From Oscillospiraceae bacterium (GTDB taxonomy: Bacteria > Bacillota > Clostridia > Oscillospirales > Acutalibacteraceae), in the NCBI GenBank assembly GCA_022508705.1, contig JAFLUO010000029.1:1-11181 (forward strand): a stretch of DNA of 11,181 nucleotides, read 5' to 3'. Position 1 is the first letter of the stretch. The number at the start of each line of letters is the position of its first letter. Under the pieces are notes generated by a model. It had not been told where the DNA came from, searched no databases, and saw only the letters and a program-made list of their open reading frames with translations. The position numbers and the translations under genes were made by a program. Positions 1 to 6,000 of this stretch are shown in pieces.

Positions 1-46
1 GCTTGTCAATAATTTTATCCTTTTGAGCTATTTTTTTTAAAAACTG

Positions 47-75
47 ATGACAAATCAGATTTTTTATGATAGAAT
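47..75 (+). promoter_or_regulatory. Sigma-A type promoter of the M28 peptidase-lipoprotein unit
   Basis: A -35 box ATGACA (47-52, one mismatch to TTGACA) is followed after exactly 17 bases by a -10 box TAGAAT (70-75, one mismatch to TATAAT). A TG dinucleotide one base upstream of the -10 (67-68) makes it an extended -10 element. The start of transcription should lie near 82, giving a leader of about 50 bases before the TTG start at 134. The same TGATAGAAT string recurs in the promoter in front of infC. The 46 bases upstream hold only an AT-rich stretch with a T run at 31-38, perhaps the tail of a preceding gene's terminator, but no hairpin is visible for it. Confidence 0.75.
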
Positions 76-133
76 AAATCCGATTATTTAACAAAGTAAT
101 ACTGTTAGATATATGTGAAATGAGGTATTCGCT

Positions 134-1402
134 TTGAAAGCAAAAGAAAGTAATGCACATTTTGACTCTAAGGTCAGAGAATGTTCAAATTTTACTGTAA
201 GAGAAATAAAAAAGATTTGTAAGGAAATCGGACCTCGCCCTGCAGGTGAGGAAAATGAACAAAAAGCGCAGGATTACGTTGAAAATCTTATGGGCGGAAT
301 TGCAGACACAGTTCAGAGGGAGAGTTTTGACGTTCATCCTAAAGCCTTTATGAGCTGGGTTTTGATTGACGGCATCGGGATGATTATTGCAGCGGTCTTG
401 ATGATTTTGGCTCATTTGAATGTAATTCCGCAGGCAAACACAGCATTTAAAGCAGCGGCGATTGTTATTTCTGCAGTAGCACTAATTCTTTTATTGGGCG
501 AATTCCTTTTCTACAAAGAATTTATTGATTTTCTGTTCCCGAAGCGCACATCGTCAAACGTCATATGTACAAGAAAAGCGGCGGGCGAGACTAAGCGCAG
601 AATTATTTTTGCAGGGCACATTGATTCAGCTTACGAATGGCGGTTTACACACTTAGGCGGTGCAAAACTGCTTGTAACAGTTATAATCTCGAGCATTGGT
701 TCACTGGTTTTAACGCTTATAATGGCTGTGCTTTCTTTTTTCATAGATAACGGTATTCCCGCAATAGTAATGACCGTTATTCAAGGGCTCACAATCCCTG
801 CTTTTATAGCAGTTATCTTTTTTGTGAATTGGAAAGTATGCGTTACGGGTGCCAACGATAACCTTACGGGCGTTATGGCATCAATGGCGGTAATAAAATA
901 TCTTAACGATAACAATATTCGTTTTGAAAATACTGAGGTCGTTGCAGTTTCAACGGGCTGTGAAGAATGCGGGCTGAGAGGTGCCAAGGCATTTGCCAAG
1001 GCACACGCAAAGGAATATGCAAATGACGGCACGGAAACAGTATTCATGGCGGTTGACACTCTTCACGATTATGATTATCTCGGCATTTATAATAAGGATA
1101 TGTCCGGACTTGTAAGGCTTGATAACGGGGCGACGAAGATGGTTAAGAAAGCAACTGAAATCTGCGGTCTTGATATTCCGTTTGCGACTGTTTCCGTAGG
1201 TTCGACCGATGCGGCGGCAGGTCAGCAAAGCGGAATAAAATCCGTTGCTTTAGCGGCAATGGATCCTGCGCCTGCAAAGTATTACCACACACGTGAGGAT
1301 ACGGCGGAAATTCTTGATATGAAAACTGTTGAAACAGGCCTTAAGATTATGCTTGAAACAGCATTTTTGTTTGACGAGCAGGGTCTTCGTAATGAATATT
1401 AA
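134..1402 (+). CDS. Membrane-embedded M28-family zinc metallopeptidase
   Basis: Predicted zinc aminopeptidase-like hydrolase of family M28, 422 residues. The expected metal and catalytic residues are visible: H162 and D164 in AGHIDSAYEW, bridging D242 in GANDNLTG, the E277-E278 pair in STGCEECG, D308 in VAVDTLHD, and H385 in KYYHTREDT. Four hydrophobic segments are evident at about 72-95, 104-127, 178-204 and 209-232. The last two fall between the HxD motif and D242, so the catalytic domain is interrupted by a membrane hairpin. Topology with short non-basic loops outside would put the N-terminus and all active-site residues in the cytoplasm (inference). The start is TTG: TGAGG at 121-125 lies 8 bases upstream, and no better start exists. 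The substrate cannot be read from the sequence. A lipoprotein gene follows after 27 bases, probably in the same transcript. The M28 assignment is firm; the biological role is unknown. Confidence 0.9.
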   Translation: MKAKESNAHFDSKVRECSNFTVREIKKICKEIGPRPAGEENEQKAQDYVENLMGGIADTVQRESFDVHPKAFMSWVLIDGIGMIIAAVLMILAHLNVIPQANTAFKAAAIVISAVALILLLGEFLFYKEFIDFLFPKRTSSNVICTRKAAGETKRRIIFAGHIDSAYEWRFTHLGGAKLLVTVIISSIGSLVLTLIMAVLSFFIDNGIPAIVMTVIQGLTIPAFIAVIFFVNWKVCVTGANDNLTGVMASMAVIKYLNDNNIRFENTEVVAVSTGCEECGLRGAKAFAKAHAKEYANDGTETVFMAVDTLHDYDYLGIYNKDMSGLVRLDNGATKMVKKATEICGLDIPFATVSVGSTDAAAGQQSGIKSVALAAMDPAPAKYYHTREDTAEILDMKTVETGLKIMLETAFLFDEQGLRNEY

Positions 1403-1429
1403 ATTTGTTTCCGAAAGGGGATTATATTT

Positions 1430-2569
1430 ATGAAAAAGGTAATTATTAAGAGCATTTCATTGGCATTGGTTATCATTATGATGATTTCCGTGTTTGCTGC
1501 CTGCGGCGGTGACAAGGTTGTGGACAGACCGACTGCCGCACAGATTAAAACCGACATAGGCGACGTTACATTCACCTTTACATACGGCGATTTGCGCAAG
1601 GCAGGCATTGCAGGTGATAAATTGGCAATGTTGTTTGAAAACACCAAAAAGAAGACTGACGATAAAACGGTGTCGCTCTCTTATTATGAGCTTGTTTCAA
1701 CCTTCGGCGGCGAAGATTATTTTGACAATATTCTCGCTCTTATTCCTGCAGAGGAGTTTACCAAATTCAGCGAAAACGAAGAGCAGGTTATCGGTTATTT
1801 TAATAACCTTATCAATACAATTAAGTCAGACGAATGTGACGACGTAAGAATTTCTTACAGAGAAGAATTTTGGATAAATCACGGCGATAAAGTTGTATTT
1901 AAAGATGCAGACGGCAATGAGCTTCCCAACCAAAAAGAACTCCGTGCCGCATTCAGACTTTATGCTGATAAAGCCCTTGAGGGAATAGGCGGCGTTCTTT
2001 TAAATAAAGATCAGGATCATGCAACTGCTTTCGGCGCAGATCTTACAAATGAAATGTATGTTTTCGGCAGCAAAACGGCAAGCACTCTTACTGTTTCAGA
2101 TCTTTATACAGACAAAGAAAACAAGATTTATCCTGCATACACATCAGTAGTTCCCACTCTTACCTTTGACCTTGACAATAAGGGCAATAACGCAGAGGGT
2201 GAAGACGGTGAATATATCTTTGTTCCCACAGAATGGTACAGAACAATAAACATTTGCGTAAAGCCTGAGGAAGAAAGTGTCAACAAGGCATTTTCAACAA
2301 GAACACCAGATGAGGTTCTCAAGTATTTCGAGGCGGCAAAGGCTTATGCGAAAGTAAATTCTTATGAAATTGCTTTTGAGCCTTGTTATATTACGGCCGG
2401 GGTCAATGCGGTAAATGACGAGATGACCTATTGTGTATATCAGAAGAATATGATAGTGACAATGAACGTAACCTTTACGGGCGCACTTGAGAAATATGGC
2501 ACAATGCTCATAACATTCCCCTGCGCAAACCAAATGACATATGATATCGGCTGGAGAACAGCGGAATAA
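1430..2569 (+). CDS. Predicted lipoprotein of unknown function
   Basis: I do not recognise this 379-residue protein. It begins with a clear lipoprotein signal: basic residues K2, K3 and K7, a hydrophobic core over about 8-22, then VFAAC with the lipid-accepting cysteine at C25 followed by GG. It should be exported, diacylated and anchored on the outer face of the membrane, leaving a mature protein of about 355 residues. The mature part is acidic and polar with alternating short hydrophobic stretches, has no further membrane segment, and shows no motif I can tie to a known enzyme or solute-binding family. Two later cysteines (in FEPCYI and TYCVY) lie in the C-terminal third. The start is supported by AAAGGGG at 1414-1420 upstream of ATG. 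It follows the M28 peptidase by 27 bases without a terminator, so the two are probably co-transcribed. No + strand terminator is visible after its stop before the infC promoter. Confidence 0.8.
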   Translation: MKKVIIKSISLALVIIMMISVFAACGGDKVVDRPTAAQIKTDIGDVTFTFTYGDLRKAGIAGDKLAMLFENTKKKTDDKTVSLSYYELVSTFGGEDYFDNILALIPAEEFTKFSENEEQVIGYFNNLINTIKSDECDDVRISYREEFWINHGDKVVFKDADGNELPNQKELRAAFRLYADKALEGIGGVLLNKDQDHATAFGADLTNEMYVFGSKTASTLTVSDLYTDKENKIYPAYTSVVPTLTFDLDNKGNNAEGEDGEYIFVPTEWYRTINICVKPEEESVNKAFSTRTPDEVLKYFEAAKAYAKVNSYEIAFEPCYITAGVNAVNDEMTYCVYQKNMIVTMNVTFTGALEKYGTMLITFPCANQMTYDIGWRTAE

Positions 2570-2582
2570 CGGCGGCAAAAAA

Positions 2583-2602
2583 ATTCAATATACAAATTGA
2601 AT
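2583..2602. repeat. AT-rich perfect inverted repeat upstream of the infC promoter
   Basis: ATTCAAT (2583-2589) and ATTGAAT (2596-2602) form a perfect 7-base inverted repeat around a 6-base spacer. It ends 7 bases before the -35 box of the infC promoter. It has no T tract on the + strand, so it is not a terminator for the lipoprotein gene. On the - strand it is followed by a T run, but no - strand gene points into it. It could be an operator or chance in AT-rich sequence. Confidence 0.35.
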
Positions 2603-2609
2603 AAAACTC

Positions 2610-2638
2610 TTGACAAACGGTAAAATTGCTGATAGAAT
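2610..2638 (+). promoter_or_regulatory. Sigma-A type promoter of the infC-rpmI-rplT operon
   Basis: A perfect -35 box TTGACA (2610-2615) is separated by 17 bases from a -10 box TAGAAT (2633-2638), with an extended -10 TG at 2630-2631. This is the best promoter match in the window. Transcription should start near 2645 and make a leader of about 140 bases before infC. A strong promoter fits ribosomal protein genes whose output is then limited by attenuation in the leader. Confidence 0.85.
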
Positions 2639-2644
2639 AGCAGA

Positions 2645-2787
2645 GCAATAAAGCAGAGCAGTTAAATTCTCTCTCACCGTTCGGGTTTCTCGGAACGGTC
2701 AATACGTTTCATTGAGTGTATTGGTGCGGGCAGAATTTTTCTGTCCGCATTTTTAATTTGCTTAAAAAATTTGAGAGGTGTTTATTT
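2645..2787 (+). promoter_or_regulatory. L20-type attenuating leader of infC-rpmI-rplT
   Basis: This untranslated leader carries the parts expected of the Firmicutes L20 leader, in which ribosomal protein L20 is known to bind the leader and promote premature termination. Visible hairpins are ACCGTTC/GAACGGT (2676-2682 with 2693-2699), CAATAC/GTATTG (2700-2705 with 2718-2723) and a terminator hairpin at 2725-2749. A competing helix can form between 2671-2678 (CTCTCACC) and 2723-2730 (GGTGCGGG), 7 of 8 positions paired including one G-U. It would enclose shortened versions of the first two hairpins as a three-way junction and take up the 5' arm of the terminator. That arrangement was read by eye and not folded by computer. 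The leader ends at the infC ribosome binding site GAGAGGTG (2773-2780). The first gene is infC and the last is rplT, which encodes the presumed regulator. Confidence 0.75.
2725..2754 (+). terminator. Intrinsic terminator (attenuator) in the infC leader
   Basis: TGCGGGCAG (2725-2733) pairs with CTGTCCGCA (2741-2749), nine pairs with one G-U, around the 7-base loop AATTTTT. A T run begins at 2750 (TTTTT, then AATTT). It sits after the infC promoter and before the infC ribosome binding site, so it must act as an attenuator and cannot be an end-of-operon terminator. Confidence 0.85.
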
Positions 2788-3306
2788 ATCGCTACCAAAG
2801 AATTGCAAATCAATGAAGAAATCAGAGATAGGGAAGTCAGAGTTATCACCGACAAGGGTGAACAGCTCGGCATTATGTCCTCAAAAGACGCTGTCCGTGA
2901 GGCTGAAAAACGCAATCTTGATTTAGTCAAGGTTTCCCCTGCGGCAGTTCCGCCTGTTTGCAAAATTATGGACTACGGAAAGTACCGTTTTGACCAGGCA
3001 AAGAAAGAAAAGGACCGCAGAAAAAATCAGAAGATTGTTGAAACAAAAGAGGTTCGCCTGTCTGTTAACATTGATACACATGACTTTGACACAAAGGTAA
3101 ATCACGCTGTCAAATTTTTAAACGGCGGTAACAAGGTTAAGGTTTCAATCCGTTTTAGAGGTCGTGAAATGGCCCACACTCATTTGGGTAACGGGATTAT
3201 GGAACGCTTCGCAGAAGCAACTGCAGAATACGGTACTGTTGAAAAGCCCGCAAAGCTTGAGGGCAGACAGATGCTTATGTTCTTAGCGCCGAAAACAGCA
3301 AAATAA
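2788..3306 (+). CDS. infC: Translation initiation factor IF-3, AUC start
   Basis: IF3 binds the 30S subunit, keeps 50S off and checks start-codon and initiator-tRNA pairing. From the chosen start the protein has 172 residues, normal for IF3. The N-terminal domain opens with LQINEEIRDREVRVI (6-20), the family signature KIMDYGKYRF is at 59-68, a lysine-rich linker follows, and the C-terminal domain carries VSIRFRGREMAH (about 119-130). The start is ATC at 2788-2790: GAGAGGTG (2773-2780) lies exactly 7 bases upstream, and the peptide then reads MATKELQINEE as in other Clostridia. No ATG, GTG or TTG fits: the in-frame GTG at 2716 would start inside the attenuator and the TTG at 2803 is 22 bases past the binding site. 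Non-standard infC starts (AUU in E. coli) let IF3 repress its own translation, so the same control is likely here. First gene of the operon; rpmI follows after 33 bases. Confidence 0.95.
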   Translation: MATKELQINEEIRDREVRVITDKGEQLGIMSSKDAVREAEKRNLDLVKVSPAAVPPVCKIMDYGKYRFDQAKKEKDRRKNQKIVETKEVRLSVNIDTHDFDTKVNHAVKFLNGGNKVKVSIRFRGREMAHTHLGNGIMERFAEATAEYGTVEKPAKLEGRQMLMFLAPKTAK

Positions 3307-3339
3307 TTTTTAGTGTAATATTTTTAGGAGGTTTTTATC

Positions 3340-3537
3340 ATGCCGAAACTTAAAACACACAGCGGAGCTAAAAAACGCTTCAAACTTTCAAAGAACGGCA
3401 AGCCCATCAGAGCACATGCTAACAAATCACACATTCTCAATAAGAAGAGCACAAAGAGAAAACGTAATCTTCGCAAGACAGCAGTTGCAGATACTACAAA
3501 CTGCAAGCAGATCAAGCGTCTTGTTCCTTATAAATAA
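3340..3537 (+). CDS. rpmI: 50S ribosomal protein L35
   Basis: L35 is a small basic protein of the large ribosomal subunit. All 65 residues fit the family length, starting MPKLKTHSGAKKRFK and carrying the conserved basic centre SHILNKKSTKRKRNLRK at about 35-51, rich in Lys and Arg for contact with 23S rRNA. A strong ribosome binding site AGGAGG (3326-3331) precedes the ATG by 8 bases. It lies between infC and rplT in the universal order of this operon and should be expressed from the same attenuated transcript. The 51-base gap to rplT contains a small hairpin (GTGC/GCAC, 3550-3561) too weak to be a terminator. Confidence 0.97.
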   Translation: MPKLKTHSGAKKRFKLSKNGKPIRAHANKSHILNKKSTKRKRNLRKTAVADTTNCKQIKRLVPYK

Positions 3538-3588
3538 TATTTGATTTGGGTGCTTTGGCACTAACACTTTATTCGGAGGTAAATACAA

Positions 3589-3945
3589 ATGGCACGTGTT
3601 AAAGGTGCGATGATGACTCGCAAAAGAAGAAATAAAACATTAAAGATGGCTAAGGGCTATTACGGCTCAAAGAGCACTCTTTTTAAAACTGCTAAAGAAG
3701 CAGTAATGAAATCCGGTCAATACGCTTACATCGGCAGAAAGCAGAAAAAGCGTGATTTCAGAAAGATTTGGATTACAAGAATTTCAGCAGCCTGCAAAAT
3801 GAACGGCATGAACTATTCAACATTTATGAACGGTCTTAAAAAGGCAGGAATTGACCTTAACCGCAAAATGCTTTCAGAGATTGCAATTGCAGACCCTGCA
3901 GCATTTACAGCTCTTACAGAGCAGGCAAAAGCAGCACTTAAATAA
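3589..3945 (+). CDS. rplT: 50S ribosomal protein L20
   Basis: L20 is an early-assembling 23S rRNA-binding protein and, in Firmicutes, the autogenous repressor of its own operon through the leader upstream of infC. The 118-residue length is typical. It starts MARVKGAMMTRKRRNK, has the long basic N-terminal extension with KMAKGYYGSKS (about 19-29), then YAYIGRKQKKRDFRKIWI (about 46-63) and the globular C-terminal part with NGLKKAGIDLNRKMLSE (about 85-101). GGAGG (3575-3579) lies 9 bases before the ATG. It is the last gene of the operon; a hairpin terminator begins six bases after its stop. Confidence 0.97.
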   Translation: MARVKGAMMTRKRRNKTLKMAKGYYGSKSTLFKTAKEAVMKSGQYAYIGRKQKKRDFRKIWITRISAACKMNGMNYSTFMNGLKKAGIDLNRKMLSEIAIADPAAFTALTEQAKAALK

Positions 3946-3950
3946 TTTTG

Positions 3951-3988
3951 AACCACGCCGAACTTCTTCGCGCGTGGTTTAACTTTTT
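3951..3988 (+). terminator. Intrinsic terminator after rplT
   Basis: AACCACGC (3951-3958) pairs perfectly with GCGTGGTT (3972-3979) around a 13-base loop that can close further with a CG/CG pair. A T run follows at 3984-3988 after a short TAAC. It ends six bases before the ATG of the next gene, so it either stops most ribosomal-protein transcription or lets only a fraction through to the methyltransferase-dprA-topA-trmFO set. The gap between stem and T run makes it less ideal than the leader attenuator. Confidence 0.7.
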
Positions 3989-3994
3989 ATTATT

Positions 3995-4777
3995 ATGAAA
4001 AAAGACGTTATTACCGCAAGGTCAAACCCAAAAATTAAAGAGCTTAAAGAGCTGACTAATAAGGCAACAGCTAGGCGGTCGGCAGGTCTTTTTGTGTGTG
4101 ACGGAGTCCGCCTTTGCAAGGACGCTTACCTTTCAAACATAAAAATTCAATCTGTTTTTATTACCGAAAAATGCTTTAGTAAATATTCTTCCGATGTAGA
4201 AGATATTTTATCTTCAGCGCAAAATGTTTATTTTGTAAGCGAAGACGTTATGAAGCAAGTCAGCGATACTGTGTCCCCGCAGGGCATAATTTGTACCGCC
4301 GAAATAGAAACGGGCAAATTTCAATTTCAAAAGGGCAAAAAGTACATAGCTCTTGACGGCGTTCAGAATCCCGATAATTTAGGGGCGATAATCCGCACGG
4401 CTGAGGCGCTGGGAATTGACGGAATAGTAATTTCAGGCGGTTGTGATATTTATAATCCAAAAGCACTGCGTGCTTCAATGGGTTCAATTTTCAGAATGCC
4501 TGTTTTGTTAGCGGACAATCTTTCCGAAAAAATAGAAGAGTGCAAACGGCTCGGAATAAACACATTTGCCTCAGTTGTGTCGGGAAAGGCCGAAGATATT
4601 TCAAAAACGGATTTTTCCGACGGTGCTCTTGTTGTTATCGGCAATGAGGGCAACGGTGTGTCCGTTGAAACGCAAAACGCCTGCGACAGTAAAATTACCA
4701 TTGTAATGAAGGGCAGAGCGGAATCTCTTAATGCTGCGCAGGCTTCGTCAATAATTATGTGGGAAATGACAAAATGA
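3995..4777 (+). CDS. TrmH/SpoU-family RNA 2'-O-ribose methyltransferase
   Basis: Predicted S-adenosylmethionine-dependent enzyme that methylates a ribose 2'-OH in rRNA or tRNA. The 260 residues comprise an N-terminal substrate-binding domain of the L30e-like type (about 1-105, opening with SRSNPKIKELKEL-like sequence at 9-20 and DTVSPQGI at 91-98) and a SPOUT knot domain. Its three motifs are ALDGVQNPDNLGAIIRTA (119-136, with N125 and R134), VVIGNEGNGVS (213-223) and ESLNAAQASSI (243-253). Motif 3 reads LNAAQASSI where many homologues have LNVAVAASI, a mild deviation. It most resembles the YsgA/RlmB-like group of Firmicutes; the exact target nucleotide cannot be read. The ATG has no recognisable ribosome binding site: the bases before it are the T-rich tail of the rplT terminator. 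Its stop overlaps the dprA start in ATGA (4774-4777), implying coupled translation. Confidence 0.92.
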   Translation: MKKDVITARSNPKIKELKELTNKATARRSAGLFVCDGVRLCKDAYLSNIKIQSVFITEKCFSKYSSDVEDILSSAQNVYFVSEDVMKQVSDTVSPQGIICTAEIETGKFQFQKGKKYIALDGVQNPDNLGAIIRTAEALGIDGIVISGGCDIYNPKALRASMGSIFRMPVLLADNLSEKIEECKRLGINTFASVVSGKAEDISKTDFSDGALVVIGNEGNGVSVETQNACDSKITIVMKGRAESLNAAQASSIIMWEMTK

Positions 4778-5985
4778 ATGATACTGTTTTCTGGATTTGG
4801 CTGTCACAAGCGCTCGGGCAGGGCGAAAAAACTCTTGAGCTTGTGTCTTATTACAATTGGAACGCCGAAGAAATATATAAAGCCAGCGTAAGAGATATTT
4901 TCGCTTTGGGAATTTACAGCCTTCAAAAGGTCAAAAAATTCAAATCATATCCATTGGAAAAGGCAAGAAAATCCTTGGACGAGGCTCTTTCGGCAGGGAT
5001 GAAAATAATTACGCCTAAAAGCGAATTTTTCCCTGACAGGTTAAAGAAAATAGATACAGCTCCTCTCGTTCTGTATGTTTACGGCGATGAAGCGGTACTT
5101 AAAAATGAGCTTTCAATTTCAGTAGTGGGGGCCAGAGAGGCGTCAGATTACGGCTGTGCAGTGGCAAAGTCGCTTTCCTCGGCTCTTGCAAGCAAGGGCT
5201 TTACAATAGTCTCAGGCGGAGCTCGGGGAATTGACAGTGAATCCCATTTCGGCGCAATGGAAGAGGGCGGCACAACAATTTGCGTACTTGGGTGCGGACT
5301 TGACACGAACTATTTAATGGAAATGCAGCCAATGCGTGAGAAAATCGCAAAGTCAGGTGCGGTAATTTCGGAATATCCGCCGAAAACCCCTGCCAGCAGA
5401 ACAACTTTTCCTGTGCGCAACAGAATAATTTCAGCTTTAACGCTTGGTACAATAGTCGTTGAGGCAGGGGAGCGCAGCGGCTCGCTGATAACTGCCCGTT
5501 TGGCTCTTGAACAGGGAAAAGACGTTTTCGCCGTTCCCGGCGATTTGGTTCATTCGTCATTCTTAGGTACAAATAAGCTTATTCGTGACGGCGCAATTCC
5601 GGTTTTTTCACCTAATGACATTTTAGAGGAATATTATTCCGAATATTATGATAAAATAGTTGATAAGACACGCTTCCCCGATGATGAAATAATCAAAAGG
5701 GCGCAAAAATATTTATCGAATTCAAAAACAGAATCCAAAGAAAATATGGCAGTAAAGCCAAATAAAAAAGAAAATAGCGAAAAGGTCAAAAAGCCTACTC
5801 CCGACTATTTGACCGAGGACGCAAAAAAGATATATGCTGTTTTAAATGAAAATCCTAAGCACGTTGACATTCTTTCAGAAGAAAGCGGGCTTACTACGGC
5901 ACAAACACTTTCTGCGCTGACAGAGCTTGAGGTTTATTCATTAGCCCATGCTCTTTCGGGCAGAAGATATACTATAAAAGACTGA
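4774..5985 (+). CDS. dprA: DNA processing protein DprA
   Basis: DprA (Smf) binds incoming single-stranded DNA during natural transformation and loads RecA; it also occurs in many bacteria not known to be competent. The 403-residue protein has a helical N-terminal region (about 1-70), the Rossmann-like core (about 78-288) with SVVGARE (116-122), VSGGARGIDSESH (146-158), SEYPP (199-203) and FPVRNRIISAL (212-222), a Lys/Glu-rich linker (about 310-343), and a C-terminal winged-helix-like domain (about 344-403, LTEDAKKIYAVL onward). I chose ATG 4774, in the 4-base overlap with the methyltransferase stop; the in-frame GTG at 4759 lacks a ribosome binding site. topA begins 15 bases after the stop, matching the Bacillus smf-topA order. 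The window shows no other competence gene, so a role in transformation here is not established. Confidence 0.95.
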   Translation: MNDTVFWIWLSQALGQGEKTLELVSYYNWNAEEIYKASVRDIFALGIYSLQKVKKFKSYPLEKARKSLDEALSAGMKIITPKSEFFPDRLKKIDTAPLVLYVYGDEAVLKNELSISVVGAREASDYGCAVAKSLSSALASKGFTIVSGGARGIDSESHFGAMEEGGTTICVLGCGLDTNYLMEMQPMREKIAKSGAVISEYPPKTPASRTTFPVRNRIISALTLGTIVVEAGERSGSLITARLALEQGKDVFAVPGDLVHSSFLGTNKLIRDGAIPVFSPNDILEEYYSEYYDKIVDKTRFPDDEIIKRAQKYLSNSKTESKENMAVKPNKKENSEKVKKPTPDYLTEDAKKIYAVLNENPKHVDILSEESGLTTAQTLSALTELEVYSLAHALSGRRYTIKD

Positions 5986-6000
5986 AGGGTACGAAAAATT

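Noticed and set aside
2583..2602. Inverted repeat as terminator of the lipoprotein gene
   Set aside because: The stem is all but one G/C pair AT and no T tract follows on the + strand; kept only as a repeat.
2716..2787. In-frame upstream extension of infC from GTG 2716
   Set aside because: It would run through the attenuator hairpin and the ribosome binding site, and the added residues match nothing expected at an IF3 N-terminus.
3550..3561. GTGC/GCAC hairpin between rpmI and rplT
   Set aside because: Only four pairs with no T tract; too weak to assign a role.
4759..4773. GTG 4759 as the dprA start
   Set aside because: No ribosome binding site; the ATG at 4774 forms the ATGA overlap seen at other junctions and gives a normal N-terminus.
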